In this document: in pieces, positions 46,461 to 59,784 of the stretch
Numbering within the stretch: position 1 is the first letter of the stretch
Layout of the letters: each line of letters opens with the position of its first letter
Source: Zerene cesonia
Taxonomy: Eukaryota > Arthropoda > Insecta > Lepidoptera > Pieridae
NCBI RefSeq assembly: GCF_012273895.1
Contig: NC_052128.1
Span: 3,224,001-3,288,000 of the forward strand
Reading direction: 5' to 3'
Length of the DNA: 64,000 nt
The notes under the pieces: generated by a model
What the model was told of the DNA's origin: nothing
The model's database searches: none
Seen by the model: the letters and a program-made list of their open reading frames with translations, nothing else
Translations under genes and position numbers: made by a program

Positions 46461-47027
46461 GTAAGCGAAATGTGTATTTCACGGAGAAACGCTTAGGAAC
46501 AAAATTGGTGGCTATAAATCTGGTGCAATATTAATGGCTGATTGTTATTTTGAGAGATCTAATAAAGTTTGATCATACGCATAAGCTTGGAATAAAATTA
46601 GCTAGGAAATAAAAGATTTTTTTATTTATGAAGTTTAATTTGTATTTTTGAAGGTGTATTTTTTTGTCTCTTGACGTAAAACATATTTTGTTCGAGATCA
46701 TGATGCGTGGAATTGTTTTAAGGGAATAAATAATAAATAAAAATAAATAATCTATCGCTATCTAAATTGGCTTAAGCCATTTTGGATATAAAATGAAGCC
46801 AACTTATATCCTTTTACAATCTCCCTTCTAAAATTCAAATTAAATGGGTCTGATGGTTTTAGCGTGACTGAGAAATAGACCTAGATCCATCCTCACATAA
46901 GCAGATTTGCATTCATACTAAAATTTATTAGACAACACAATTGGATATGTTCGTAAAACCATATTTACGAGACGTTAAACTATAAAAGCATACATGGTGC
47001 TCAATAAATATATAATACTTGCTCGTC
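46461..47027. other. AT-rich DNA with low-complexity tract
   Basis: An A/T simple tract 'aataataaataaaaataaat' lies at 46729-46748. No gene is seen. Confidence 0.4.
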
Positions 47028-47209
47028 CCGGATCCGCCCGGATATCTAGAATCCTGTTTTATCCCAAGGGAGTAAAAGTATCCTATCACCCAAGTCAGTT
47101 TATACCCTATCTATTAACCAAGTTTCGACAAAATCCGCAGTCTGTAGTTTCGGCGTAATTGACGAACCAACATCCAAACAAAATTTCACAACTATAATAT
47201 TAGTGCGAT
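47028..47209 (-). mobile_element. Helitron-like element
   Basis: 'gctcgtcccggatccgcccg' (47031-47050), then 'gagtaaaagtatcctatcac', 'taattgacgaaccaacatcc' and 'actataatattagtgcgat' give a complete family order in reverse. CTAG has changed to CTTG. Confidence 0.6.
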
Positions 47210-48380
47210 TTCGTGAATAAACCTTTAATTTTAACAAATAATTTTACGCGTAGTCGAATGTTTATTATAATCCGAATAACCACTTAAGAAAAACATATTT
47301 TACGTCAAAGCACAATCAAGTTAGGTTTAGCAAGACACAGTAGGGACGAATGCCTTATAGGGCATCTAGGCTAGCTAAAAAGTGGAACGTCGCTTGCGCA
47401 TATATTGTATACTAATTAATTGCTACAAAGGTTTAGAATTTTATGTTTTATGCATCAATTTTCAACCATATGTCATCGTAACATAGATCACAGAGATATC
47501 TATAATATATTTTGGTCCTAAAAGGGTAAAATTTAATTATAGCTAGTTGTGATAATGTGACATAATAGATATACCTTGCTACTTGTTAGTAATTTGTTTT
47601 AAATTCTATTGAGGCATAAAAGGTACGAGGTTTAATTATTTATTGATACTATAAAGGTTCAGTATATATATGAATATAAATATACAATATATACATTAAT
47701 ATTAAGGTTTCAAAAAAAATTGTGCCCAGTTAATCTAATCCTAAAACTAAACGATTTAAAATCATCACTAAATGTACCTATATAAGGAATGCGTGGTAAC
47801 GGAAAATCGACTGGGGAACATACATACTTTTATGAATAATTCCTTTGCGAAAGTCGGTTAAAAAATACAATGATATGTAAACTTTTGCTGGAAAGGAAAG
47901 ACGCGATTAAAAAAAATCTTTGGCCCTTGGGACGTGATCCCTGAATGCTACGTATAGCATTATACATAGCATTCATAGCAAATGTAGTAGCAGAGGCTTT
48001 ATACCACGTCCAAAGTCGTGGCTCACTTCTAGTATATGCATACGACGACGATGATACTATTTGGAATAAATTATCCCTCAAATAAAGCTTAATCTTTCGG
48101 AAATTAGCTTCAATTGAAAGCCGAGTTTTGAAAGAAATGTTAAAAGACCGTATTTATATAGGTAAAAAAACTGGTTTTTATAAAATATCGGAAATATTTA
48201 TAAGAGTGGCAATAATTGCATCGAATGATCATTTTATAAAATCCTCACGAGTTTGACATAGTTTTTGGAGAATTAGTTTGGTAATTGTTTTAACCTGAAA
48301 ACGTAATTCAATTAATACATTTTTGAAATTTTACTTATTTAATAAATCATTCATTGCGTAATTACACGTTTTATAGTAAA
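47210..48380. other. Mostly unique AT-rich DNA
   Basis: An 83-codon minus-strand frame (47830-48081) contains local repeats (TAGCATT words at 47954-47978) and no known motif. Nothing is supportable as a gene. Confidence 0.35.
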
Positions 48381-48560
48381 CTAGCTGCACGCCCCGGCTC
48401 CGCCCGGGTAGTTTTTTTATCGTAATTGAAATAATATAAACTATCCTATCTCCCAAGTTGGACCGAACTGCACATGGTGTGCGAATTTTATTATAATCGG
48501 TTAAGTGGTTTAGGATTCCATTGAGGACAAACATTGTGACACGAGATTTATATATATTAT
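48381..48560 (-). mobile_element. Helitron-like element
   Basis: CTAG at 48381-48384 then 'ctgcacgccccggctccgcc' and the far end 'attgtgacacgagatttata' show a family related to E at its 5' end but with a different 3' end. The left flank is A. Confidence 0.65.
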
Positions 48561-51500
48561 AAATTAGTAACTTTTTGACACAAATTAGCAATTTATAAAA
48601 CGAATTTATTACACATCTAATTCATTAATAAAAATGACGGAAATCGAAACGGATTCACCAGTTTTGGTAAATCCTTAGTTAGAAAAATTTATCATTATAC
48701 TTGTATAGGAACTTATGCACAGGTTTATAATATGATATTTGAATAAAATTATATTTGTATAAATATTAAATTATCATAGTGTTATATATATTACACATTA
48801 TATGTGTTTGGTATATATAAGTACAAAAGTAGGATAACTTGTTTTATTAAGTTTATTGAAATTGAAATACACAATTATGACTCAATCGCATTGAATAATG
48901 CCATTATTTTATATTCTTCATTAACATACGATATAAGCACAGTTAAAATTTTAAAAATAATTTATTATATTTTTAAGGTTTAATGTCATAATTTCCCTTA
49001 ATAAATATCTAATTAATGCAGAATGAGATTTTTTTCATATGGTAAGACACTTTCTTTAAATATCAAAATAATTTTTATGTAAAAACATATATAAATTTTT
49101 CAGGTCTCCAAAGCTCAGGCAATGCATTTTACTGAGAATACCGTTGATGAAAATACAATTATTGTTAATATAATTTACTTGATTTTAAATTCACGTGAAA
49201 ATCTTTTAATTCAACTTTAAAATTTGTCCATGTTTAATATTGCGCAACGGATTTTGATGCAGAACCACGCAGTCTACGAAAGATTGAGGGGTTTAAGAGA
49301 AACGTGTACATGACGTATATTACTAATAAAAAATCGTAATCGTAGTTATTTTCGTATGTTAGTTTCCCTTCCTTTCAATTTCAAGATATTGAACGGAGAG
49401 CAAACAATTCTGTAATTGATTTACCACTGATTAACAAAGCGCATACGGCCTAAATTTTCATCACAACTAAATACAGTCAAGTAAACGGAATAACCTCATT
49501 TCTAGTGAATTATGTTCACGTCGTATGTTGCATTGTGCAGGAACAGCTATTCAACCAGGACTTGCTATTTCGTAACATATTCGAATAAGCATGTTTTATA
49601 AACACCTGTATATAATGGCTATTATTTGAATGCAGTTAATGACTTTGCATTTATATGAATATTGAAAGGCCTATTCTGTTTATATTTCGTTTGGGATTTA
49701 TCTAATCTAGTAGCAGATACAGGTCGGTAGTACGGGGTTTATTTCTATATAAGCTTGATGCTTGTGATATAAGTTTAGGGATTTGATTTAAGAGTAACAA
49801 AAAATCATCCGACAGAACTTGATAAATTCCGAAGCGTCTTCTGATATTCATTAACAGATTTTTATTAAATAAAGCTCTTACTTACACATTTTAAGGTTCA
49901 CAATCTAAACATAATTATCGTAGAGATAATTAATACGAATAATTAATTTGTTTTAGTAAAAGAAGATAACGTTCCTTAAGACGAATTTTAAGAAATGATC
50001 TCACATTCAATATACATAATAATATAATAAATAAAGACAATATAATTAATTCTTTAATTACATTCCAGGGCGTTGCGTGATAAGTCACATTAGTAGAGAG
50101 GTTCGTCGAATAAAAGTTTTAAATTAATAAAAAATGGAATTCGAGATGCGTTCCTTTTAATGGGAGATATTCAGTTCGGTTTTGAACTTATTATTATGAA
50201 CTGAAAAAAAAATGACATTCACACATTAAATAGTGCCATCATTTGAAATGAAGTGTATATTTCAGTATTTTCCTGTGTTTGATTTTACGCGAGTATTATA
50301 CATTTGGAAATTAAAGACTTTTTAACGATTTGAAACGCGATTTATTCATTATATTACCAACCCGACGTTTCGAACACTTTACAGCGAGCGTGGTCACGGG
50401 GAGAATAACTGTTTCTATATGTATATTTTCTTTCAGGAATTTGGAATTATGGATTTATATTGTACACTATATAGCTGGATATATAGGCGGAACATGTCCG
50501 CTAGATTTAATTTAAATCAAATATGTCAGTTACTTAACATAATATATTACTTTTTTCTATGATAGAAGTATTGCGTAATTATTATAGAAGTATTATAAAG
50601 TCACATTATTATTTAAATTAACGAAATGTGTGTATATATGTGTAAAATAAAAAAAAATCATTACAGAACAAGTTTAATTTAAACAAAGCACGACGCAAAT
50701 AAAGCAAAATTATTCGAGACTAATGAAAGTATAAATTAGAAAGAAGAAAGACAGCCTTGCGTGCCGCTTCGCACGGAAGGTGAATCGACACTTTATTATC
50801 GATAACCGATATATTACTCGCTCCCAGGTAATCGATACATTGGGTATAGTGTTGTGCTTTGACGATGAATCTTTTCTTGCGTTCAAGGACATTTTAATAT
50901 ATTAACGCTTGATTATGATAGATTCAGTAAAAGTTTTTATTCCGTATTATTTTATAAGATTAAATAATCATACATGAATGGGAAACTTTCTAAAAGGTTT
51001 AAAGGTTTTCTTTTTTATTATGGAATCCATTTACTATGAAATAATAAATGTCTATTCGATTTGCATTAGTTAACGGTTGAGGTGAAAATAAAGGTGACTG
51101 GTGGTGTTAAATAATCGTAGAAATTTGATGCGATAATCCTACTTAAGTGGTGAATAAAATAATAAATACAGTTCAAAAGCCTAAAAACACGCATTGAATG
51201 TAGAATCAACTGTCTCTTTGTTCGTATACAGAGTATACGTTAGGATATTATTTATGAAATAATTGTATCGTCACCTATCCTTGATAAGTGTACAAAGTTT
51301 CAATTAAATCTGTCAGTTGGAAGTGGTTCATAATCGAGGTTCGAAAGGAGTCGGTTACATACAAATATACAGATTATAATTAAAATAAACATGTTAATAG
51401 TGGAACTTAATCGAAAACATATAATAAGAAGCTACTAGAATAAGAAGCTACTGGGTTTCGTGCAAGGTTTTCTCTTACAATTGACATTAACCCGTTTTAT

Positions 51501-52021
51501 CAAATAATTTCTGTTTAATATCAACTGAGATGTAACGTCATATTATGAATCGTATAAAATAGTTCTCATAAATAAATTAAACTCATAAAACCTTAAGATT
51601 CCATTCACACAAGCCACAAGGTAACAAGTGGAAAGTTTTCGACACCTTTCAACGATATTATTACTAACCTGATTCAGAATTATCTAGATACTGTATAGGC
51701 AGTGTAAAGTATATGTTTTTGTTACCAGACTCAATATATGTAAATACGATACTGAATTAATATGTTATCTCAGTTAACTGTATTTATTTTCAACAATGTC
51801 TGTATCTCTGTTATAGATACGGTAGGTAAAGTTTTATCGTCGTGTGAAAATATTACAATGTTTCTAGATTCGATACTTGTTTTATTCCTGGTACGTAAAT
51901 ACGCTTCAATCGTATAAAATATATAAATTAAATAGTTATAGAGTTTAATGTTACAAAATTATTGTATATAAGAAAAAAATTCAACAAAATAGAAATGTCA
52001 TATTCTTAAAATTATGACATC
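48561..52021. other. Unique AT-rich DNA
   Basis: AATAAGAAGCTACT is tandemly duplicated at 51423-51436 and 51439-51452. 'gcaacggattttgatgc' near 49244 is a stray piece of the element type seen at 1-179. No gene is recognised. Confidence 0.35.
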
Positions 52022-52152
52022 TGATGATCATCATTAGTCACCACTTTAGGAACACCGTTTCGAGCAGTGGTGATGGAGATGATATGCAGACTCATTTATT
52101 TCTTGCACACTCGTAGTCTCGAACCCTCCATTTTCCGATGGGAGTCCATATC
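52022..52152 (-). mobile_element. tRNA-derived SINE, diverged
   Basis: 'cgagcagtggtgatggagat' then 'gatatgcaga' and 'gtctcgaaccctccattttc' correspond to 'cgagcagtggtgatgttgat', 'tgtgcagaa' and 'gctcgaacccccgacctttc' of the SINE at 693-1000, in the same reverse orientation. The tRNA-like head is partly lost. Confidence 0.6.
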
Positions 52153-55100
52153 ATCACAACTGATAATATACACCTGAATGTCTCAGATCGTTTGTCTTAA
52201 AATAGTAAACAAATAAATTGTTTACACTATAATTGATTTTAGACATAATTTTTATTAAACAAAACAGCGTAATGTTAAGTTCAATAAAAACTTCAATTAA
52301 TTATACGCCTATATTTTAAATTCCATATCATTACTACAAATTGTTCAGCCGTTTAAAATCGTTTCGTAAAAAATTATATAATTATAACGAATTATGTTGT
52401 CAATGTCAATAAGTGCGTGCTTCAAGAAGGTTGTATTCTCCCGTCGTATTGTTTTAAACAATTATGCTCATTTTGGTCTGCGTTTTATGAATTTCCGAAA
52501 CGTCAATATAAAATTTACTTGCATACTCTTTATTATTGTGTTTAAAATCCACAACGTATAATGGATATTTTAAATAACAATGTAATTATAATAAAAATAA
52601 TGTTCGATGTAGCATTTATGGGCCTTTAGGTAAGGGGAGGGGGGTGAGAAAGTGTTTGGCTGATTATTACGCGCATAAACATAAATATCTATGGAAAAAC
52701 TATGTATTGTCAATGTATTAATCATTATATACTAATAATTAAGTATTTAAATTATTATTTTTTTAATATATGTTAAAGTTCTTGTATATGTAACATTTTT
52801 GTGTATTAAGATAACATAATCTTTATTAATGTATGATTTAGTTCCACAAATTACTAGCGGTCCACACCGGCTTCGTCTGTGGTACATATGGTCCACAGTA
52901 ATACTAATTTATTTTAGTCAAAGCTTAGTTAAGACTAAATTAAATGTGAGTCAAAGCTTAGCAAATTTAAGCATTGTTACTTGAAATGATAGTTAAGACT
53001 TTTTATACAAGTCAGTTTTAATAGAGCAATTAATAAATCGTAAATTATTATAAATCGCGGTGCAATAACTCAACGGTACCGCCCTTTTTTACGACATGAT
53101 TTTTATTATATATGAGAGTATTTTGTTTTGAATTAATGTAAAAGTCATAACTCCTGCAATTTGTTCGTGGGTTAAACAGGCTTCTGATATACATTCGTTA
53201 ATTTATTATTTTGTTTATTGTTGCCCGAAAAAACATTTCATAAACTACCAAATTATTTAAGATACAATTACTGTTAATGGATATTTATTATTCCTTATAA
53301 TTCCATACAATTAATAAATGGTGTGTGAAATTTTACGATGAGTTTACTCGATGGAACATGCGCGAAGAAAAGACTTCAACGGGGTACACTCACTGCTTAA
53401 AATTTTTAGGCATCTTAATTTATTCTATAATTATAAAGAGAGTAAAGTTGATGTAACTTTTTCATAATGAGAGTTAATCAAATCAAACAGTTAATTAATT
53501 TAATAGTCATACAAATGAATTAATAACACAAACAACAAAGCTATGTAAACCAAATAAATGATAAGCAATTTCACATGCTATCTATACGCTTTATCTGAAA
53601 TATAATACACAATAGTAACGTGATTCCATACATTATACTTTGTAGAAATTATTTAAAAGTGCGAGAACAAGGATTTCATTGTGAGATTGTTTGCCCGTCA
53701 ATTGATACGAAAGGGTTAAGTTGCGGAATGGCACGGTGAGTGCGCGCGACAGGTTATGATGAAAGCCTCTCGATTAATTATTGTGTATGTTCTACTAGCT
53801 GACATGATAATATGTAAAATATATACGGTAATAATTGGTTTGTTAATTTTAACGTTTTTAAGATATACCTTCGTTTTTGGAACAGGTTATATGTTAACAG
53901 ATATTGCATTTGTGAATGGTTGAAAAACTTCATGTTGTAGTGTTAAAGTCATACTTAATTGGTTAAATTTAGCAATGTATATATTAATTAAAACTATTTT
54001 CGGAAATAAAGTATTATCGGAAGTATGTACAAAAAGAAAAATTTTAATATTCCATACTTTATGAGGCGCTTGTACATTATCATTATATTGGTAAACGTGT
54101 AAAATGTTCCTGATAAGGTTATCGTATCAACAAAAGCGAAGTTACACAATTATTTTTTATTAAATGTTGGTGTAGATTTATGTATACTAAAGTATAATTA
54201 TATTTCTGAAATTATAGATAGACTGTGCATATTTGGAAAAAAATATTAAAAGAAAAATATATTAAATCATAACTCGTATAAGCAAAACATTTATGTAATT
54301 AAAGAATTTAATTCTGAGCAAGTACCAGTAACCGGACTTAACGAGGGCAAACTTGAACAATACTTTTTGAAAGTAGGTTAAACAAATACCGTCATTAAAT
54401 ATCGAAAATTTTCTCATTCACCAAAATTATTTTAAAACATTCATTCGTAATAAACGGTTAATAAAATAACTAAAATACGGTTGTGTTAAAAAGTAATAAA
54501 ATCGAACAATGCAAGACGCTTTCTTTCGTTGCCAAATTTAATTCATTTCAATTAACAATTATTGCAAATAAATTACGTACAATTCAATCTTATCGATTTT
54601 ATTTATTGCACTTGGAAATTCTGTTCAATATTTAATGAAATTGAAAGAATATCATTCTTAATTTCAATATCTTAAAAGCAATTAAAATCTTTGGTTAAAA
54701 GTGTTAACAAAAGCGCAAAATAAATTAAAATATCACAGTCGTTCAATTATCAACACAAGGCTTTTCAAAACCTTTTTAAATGACAGTACGAATGTTATTT
54801 AATTTCAATTAAATAACGCGAAACATCTGAATTGAGAAATTGCCCGATTTGGGAACATTTTTATTATTTATTAGTCCGCGCACACAATACAAAGTATTAA
54901 AAAATTACAAGTTTAGATCTTCTTTAGAAAGTTGGAATTCATGTTGTAAATTATACACAACATGAAAACAAATTTACCCATTTGCTTTTAGTTTTGTGAA
55001 AGTGTGAATTTATTAAATAGGCGAACTAACTCTAAAAAAAAATAAGGACCTTCTATTCTATACACGTTTTTTTTTATTAGTAACTGTCTATATTACTTTA

Positions 55101-56540
55101 TAATTTTAACTCATTTTCGTAATTTTCTTGTCTTTCTTATCTTTCGTTATACATTAGCTTGGAAAAACGATGAAATCCAATGATTCAAAAATGAATCTGA
55201 CACAACAAAAAAATACTTGATAAAATTATTAGCTCCAGCATTATTTTATGTTTATTATGAATTTGCTATTTCAACCGGTAGCAGTGATTCAGTCGTCATT
55301 GTTTTCTTTTTATTCCAAACTGGATTGTTTTCGAGGAATTCACATTTCCGATACGACCTATTACGTTTTTTTTCACACGTGATTCTTTAAGATAAATGTC
55401 AACGATTCCCAGAAAAAACAATAATACATGATACCGTTATGAGAAAATCCAGATTTCCTGTATCCCAATTTATATTATAAATGCAATAGTGACTCCTCCT
55501 ACCGTCTATCTATTTAAATTTAGTTAGAAACCTAAGAAAGGTAACTGTGAGGGAAAACCTTTGGACTGTCCAACTATATTTTTACTAGACTACGCCGGCG
55601 CAACCCGAAAGCTAGAAACAAATGAAGCTGTAATATTTATTTAGTTAAGTATTTAGATTCTCATAGCATAATTGAAGTAATGCAGTTCAGATTTACATTA
55701 TGGATAAATATAATATCAATTTGATTTAAACGGTTTATTTGAAGATTTGATTTAAACATACATATCATAAGATTGCTTCAAATGGCAAAAGGGAGTCATA
55801 ATATGCTAACAAAACCTTAAAAGTGTTTATTTAAAATGCTTTCATACACCTCTCGCTACTGGTGCTATAAATTTATTATTAAATTATCAATAAAATTTTA
55901 AAAGCTTTTTATTGACACGGAAAAGCGCGCCTGTGAGCTTTCAAAGCGCGAACTTTCTACAAGGAACGTTGACAATAATTTATCTACACATGCATAATAA
56001 TGAAAACTGCTACTAAGAAAGTTAAATAAGAGAACTTTCTTTTTATTTATAGAAGAGAAAGGTAGAGTAAAATCTACCGGATGATTCTCTTAAGCTAGAA
56101 AATGTAAGGTTGAATCATTGAATCATTCAAAAATTTTAGTGCATTTTCTTGTAATAAATGCTTTGAAATTGATAGAAATAATATTGATGTATTATCGTCA
56201 TTTGTGTCAGGTTAAAAAGTGTTTACAAGGAATTAGTGTTTTGTTTATTATGTTGTTTTGAATGTCAGTGTTTTGTTTCGTAAACTATATTATAAAAATT
56301 AAATTATACAAGCTTATTAAATAATTATTCACCTTAGAAAAGTGTAGTGTATTCTGCATGGGCACTTCACAGTAATTCAGTAAAGCCACCACTACACATT
56401 AAGGTACATAACACAACACATAGGTTTTTCGTCCACTTTTCACTACACTAATATTAATTAAAATGTTTCTGTATCACTAACATTCGTTCATGTATGTGTG
56501 TATGTTAAATAATATGTTAATATCCATTCGTGTTGTTGTC
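52153..56540. other. Long AT-rich stretch, few signals
   Basis: A Helitron-like 3' end lies at 52853-52900 ('ctagcggtccacaccggctt', reverse). A possible first-exon end, GGCACG/GTGAGTGCG, is at 53733. AGTGTAGTG (56341-56349) has its inverted form CACTACACT near 56444-56452 and may be an old MITE. No gene is recognised. Confidence 0.35.
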
Positions 56541-56716
56541 AGTAACATCGCGAAATAAGGGTCGCGCGATAACGCGCGTGTGTGCGTTACAACCTGGTCA
56601 TAGGCTTGCGTAGACGCAACTGAAATCACCTTGCAAGGCCCAGTATCTACCTCTCGCTCTAAAATCCTGCCGTCCTCCTCTAGCGGGCATTGTGCTCGGC
56701 CTGCCTTACGACTTGA
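56541..56716 (-). other. GC-rich, coding-like island, unidentified
   Basis: On the minus strand about 67 codons are open through a markedly GC-rich block: SSRKAGRAQCPLEEDGRI, then LEREVDTGPCKVISVAS, then TQAYDQVVTHTRALSRDPYF. No ATG starts it, and I see neither a firm acceptor nor a donor. It ends in a CGCGCG-ATAA-CGCGCG hairpin (56563-56578). It could be an exon, a 5' UTR with promoter, or a repeat fragment. I do not recognise the protein. Confidence 0.25.
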
Positions 56717-56719
56717 CAA

Positions 56720-57189
56720 TAAATTACCTATAGAAATCTAATCAGTTTAATAGATGTGTGATTTTTTTTAATTCAACCCGTTTTTAATGGCATCTCACAA
56801 TGATCGGTGGATACATACGAACATTAATAATAGAGTAAGATTACATAGTAGTTTCGAACATTTGTAATATCGCGAATTTATTGGTGTTTTTTTTAGTTGT
56901 TTTCGTAACAAATAAGATGTTTGATTTATGTATACAGCTTCAAAGCATTATAGATATGCTAATCGCGGGAGTCCGTCTAAGGTATTTAGATTCTAATGCT
57001 GTGGAGTCATTATGCTGAAAATAATTACGAGTTTACCGTTACCTTGCAAATCAACTTTTTGCTTATGGTTTAAAAAAGCTCATTGTGACGCGGATTGTCT
57101 CAGCTATTGGCTAGTGATAATTGCAAGAAGAATTGCTGAATTTAATCGAAATCAATACATGCACCGATGGTAAACAGTTAATCTATCAA
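56720..57189. other. Unique AT-rich DNA
   Basis: Nothing recognised. Confidence 0.4.
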
Positions 57190-57391
57190 TATAAAAGAAG
57201 GTGGTGTTAGTTACACGGTTTATAACTCAAGAACGGATTAACCGATTTGTGCAGAGGTATCTTAGGGCCAGGAGATGGACATAGGAAAGTTTTTATCCTG
57301 GAAATACCACGGGAAAGAGAAACCGTGTGAGAAATACCCCGGGGCTATCTATCCTGCGACTACGCGGACAAAGCCGTGGGCGGAAATCTAT
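57190..57391 (+). mobile_element. Helitron-like element
   Basis: 'aactcaagaacggattaacc' then 'gggccaggagatggacatag', 'tttttatcctggaaatacca' and 'aaagccgtgggcggaaat' then CTAT (57388-57391). The terminal CTAG has mutated to CTAT. It shows the standard order for this lepidopteran family. Confidence 0.6.
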
Positions 57392-58724
57392 TGTAGAAAT
57401 AAATATTTGAACCAAATATAAAAAAAAAAATTATTTGCACCAAAATTACGATTTAGGCAGATTTGTAGGTACATAAGTTATAACAAGTTTGTTTTTATAT
57501 TTATATGAAATGAAAACTTGTGCACAGAAGCCAATAGAAAGGATTTAAAGACGTAGATAGATTAACTTTTTATTATTTTGCCATAACACGTGTAGCGATT
57601 CTAATTATTCTTTGCTATTTGGAAATAACTCTGAATCTTTATATGGCTATATAATTTTCAACTATATAGGTAATATAAAAACATGTATATTCGTACATAT
57701 CTATTTTTTTCGTCAGTTCTTTTCTCACCGCAAATCCAGTAAAGTTGGCGATCCATTTGCACAAGTGTTTCGCCTATGCAAATGTTTATGGGTGATGCTG
57801 GTCTCTTCCAATCAGGCAATTTTGAGAAAACGGGCCTTCTTGACTTATCGTGTGTGAATAATATAAACGAGTTAAAAATTAAGAAATTTAAGAAATTTTC
57901 TTTGTGATCTAGTATCTTCCATCAAACATATTAATAGTTTAGGAATAATGCGAAGTAATTGTTTTGTTTAATTCACTATTTAGCATTTTTACCTATGTAT
58001 CTAGAAAGTTTATGTTGAATTGTAAAATATATATTACGCTACTAATATATAATATATTATACTAATTTTCCTTTTAAGAGAATAATTATCTAATTTATTT
58101 TTTTAAGGCGCGTTAGTACATAATTTTTATTTAGAAATTGAAGACTAACGGATTTTAAATAGACGAATGTGGTCACTACGTTACTATAGCTTGTAAGACC
58201 ATGAATTAAACGCTAACGCTAGAAGTTTATTTTAGAAAACGTGTTGCTACAGTGATGAAACATACGAGTCTGTGAGTCAAGTTATTGTATACTTAGAATA
58301 CATTGTCCCGATCGGCCCTTTGACCTTAACTTATTTTATAGCGTAAAATACATCGACATGGTAACAAATAACACTATAGTACTTAATGACATGCCTCTCA
58401 TTTATAAAGATTTATAATAAAACGTTATTTATATTTCGTATTTATGACGCTATCAAATTTACTATATAGAAGTTAAGAAATTGAGTGTAATGGACGGTTA
58501 AATAGCTTCTCATGTCTATTTATAATTTCGATAGATTTATATTACTGGATAGTATTTTATCAGCTTTTATATGCCAATGGATAGTATGTACGTTAGTGGA
58601 AGATTTCATTAAAAAGTGCTAGTGTGAAAGAATTGCTTTCCGTACACCAATGGAATGAGATTTTTATGTTTTTTTATAATTTGTAAATTATTTAGTCATT
58701 TTCAGTAAATCCGAATTTACATAA
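57392..58724. other. Unique AT-rich DNA
   Basis: The 81-codon frame (57612-57857) has 'ttcgtcagttcttttctcac'-type sequence and no known motif. No gene is claimed. Confidence 0.35.
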
Positions 58725-59040
58725 TTTTTTTATGTCATAGCGGGCAACTGAGCTGGTTCGCCTGATGGTAAACGATCACCTCCGCCCTTGAACGTTCGCA
58801 GAGACTCAGACCTCTGAAAATGCGCTACCCGCTTTTAAGGAATTAGGGATTAGGAAAGGATTGATGACTAGAAAGAAGGAATGGACTGCGAAGAGCTAGG
58901 AGAAGGAAATAGGCCTCCGGCTCCCCCACAACACAATAGCAAGCTATTATTTTACGTCGGTTTTCTGTGGGGGTATGGTACTTCCCCGGTGCGAGCTGGC
59001 CCAATTCGTGCCGAAGCATGCTCGACTCTCACAATAAAGC
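58725..59040 (-). mobile_element. Family S retroposon, near full length, diverged
   Basis: On +: T-run, 'atgtcatagcgggcaactga', 'gcctgatggtaaacgatcac', 'cgcagagactcagacctctg' (the hairpin segment, eroded), 'ggcctccggctcccccac' and 'cggtgcgagctggcccaatt'. At the 5' end a 23-base unit (GCATGCTC...CACAATAAA) is tandemly duplicated at about 59017-59062. The 69-codon frame here is repeat-derived. Confidence 0.8.
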
Positions 59041-59062
59041 ATGCTCAACCCCCACAATAAAA

Positions 59063-59784
59063 CCTTCAAATGTTATGTCATCGTCGGCAATGGCTTATGC
59101 CATTTATAATCGATTCGATAATTTTGCTGGAAATTTTATAAAACGTCCATCTCTATCCCTGGGAACTGATTTTTAAATTATACCCATAGATATCTACCTA
59201 TATTTAAGGCTTACACTAACTATTAAGGAATGGAAATTTTGTGCACTTCTATAGTTCTAATACTTTGAGGCAAGAGCCATTTATCGTAAGTCATTCTCCC
59301 CTCACCTGAACACAAATCTGATGTTTTTATGGACCACCGATTGCTTCTACGCCGTACTAAAATATGTTTGTCATCATAAAGTAGCAGACACAAAAACACT
59401 TGAACAAGCGCACTCGAGTTTTAAACTAGTTGAAAAGTATAAAAACATCATAGAACGCATGTTAGTATAAGGTGCGTAAAGTTGCAGCTTATTATCAGAC
59501 CTTATGAGGTGGAAGAAGCGACCGTAAAGATCGACCATCGATTCCCGTGCTATGTTTTCACTTCATTAGGTATTCGGAGCGTATTTTCTCTCAGTACGGT
59601 GACATGTTTAAATGTTTGTGCTGTTAATATTTATAACTGTGGCGTGTGGGCTAAATTTGCTATGAAACTGTACGTTATGTAAGTAATGGGTTGATGATAA
59701 TAGTCTGTTGTTGATCTTGAACAAGTTTGTTTGGGAGCTTTTTCAATTGATATTTGAATTATGATTCAGATCATCGTTGCTAAT
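59063..59784. other. Unique DNA before the second gap
   Basis: A 66-codon frame (59482-59682) ends beside GTAAGTAAT (59681) but has no acceptor or recognisable motif. It is not called as a gene. Confidence 0.3.

Noticed and set aside
58967..59176. 69-codon frame
   Set aside because: It is a frame across the 5' part of the reverse-oriented family S copy and unique flank, with no splice or start support.
59482..59682. 66-codon frame ending beside GTAAGT
   Set aside because: The frame stops just at the donor, no acceptor or motif is visible, and composition is not exon-like.
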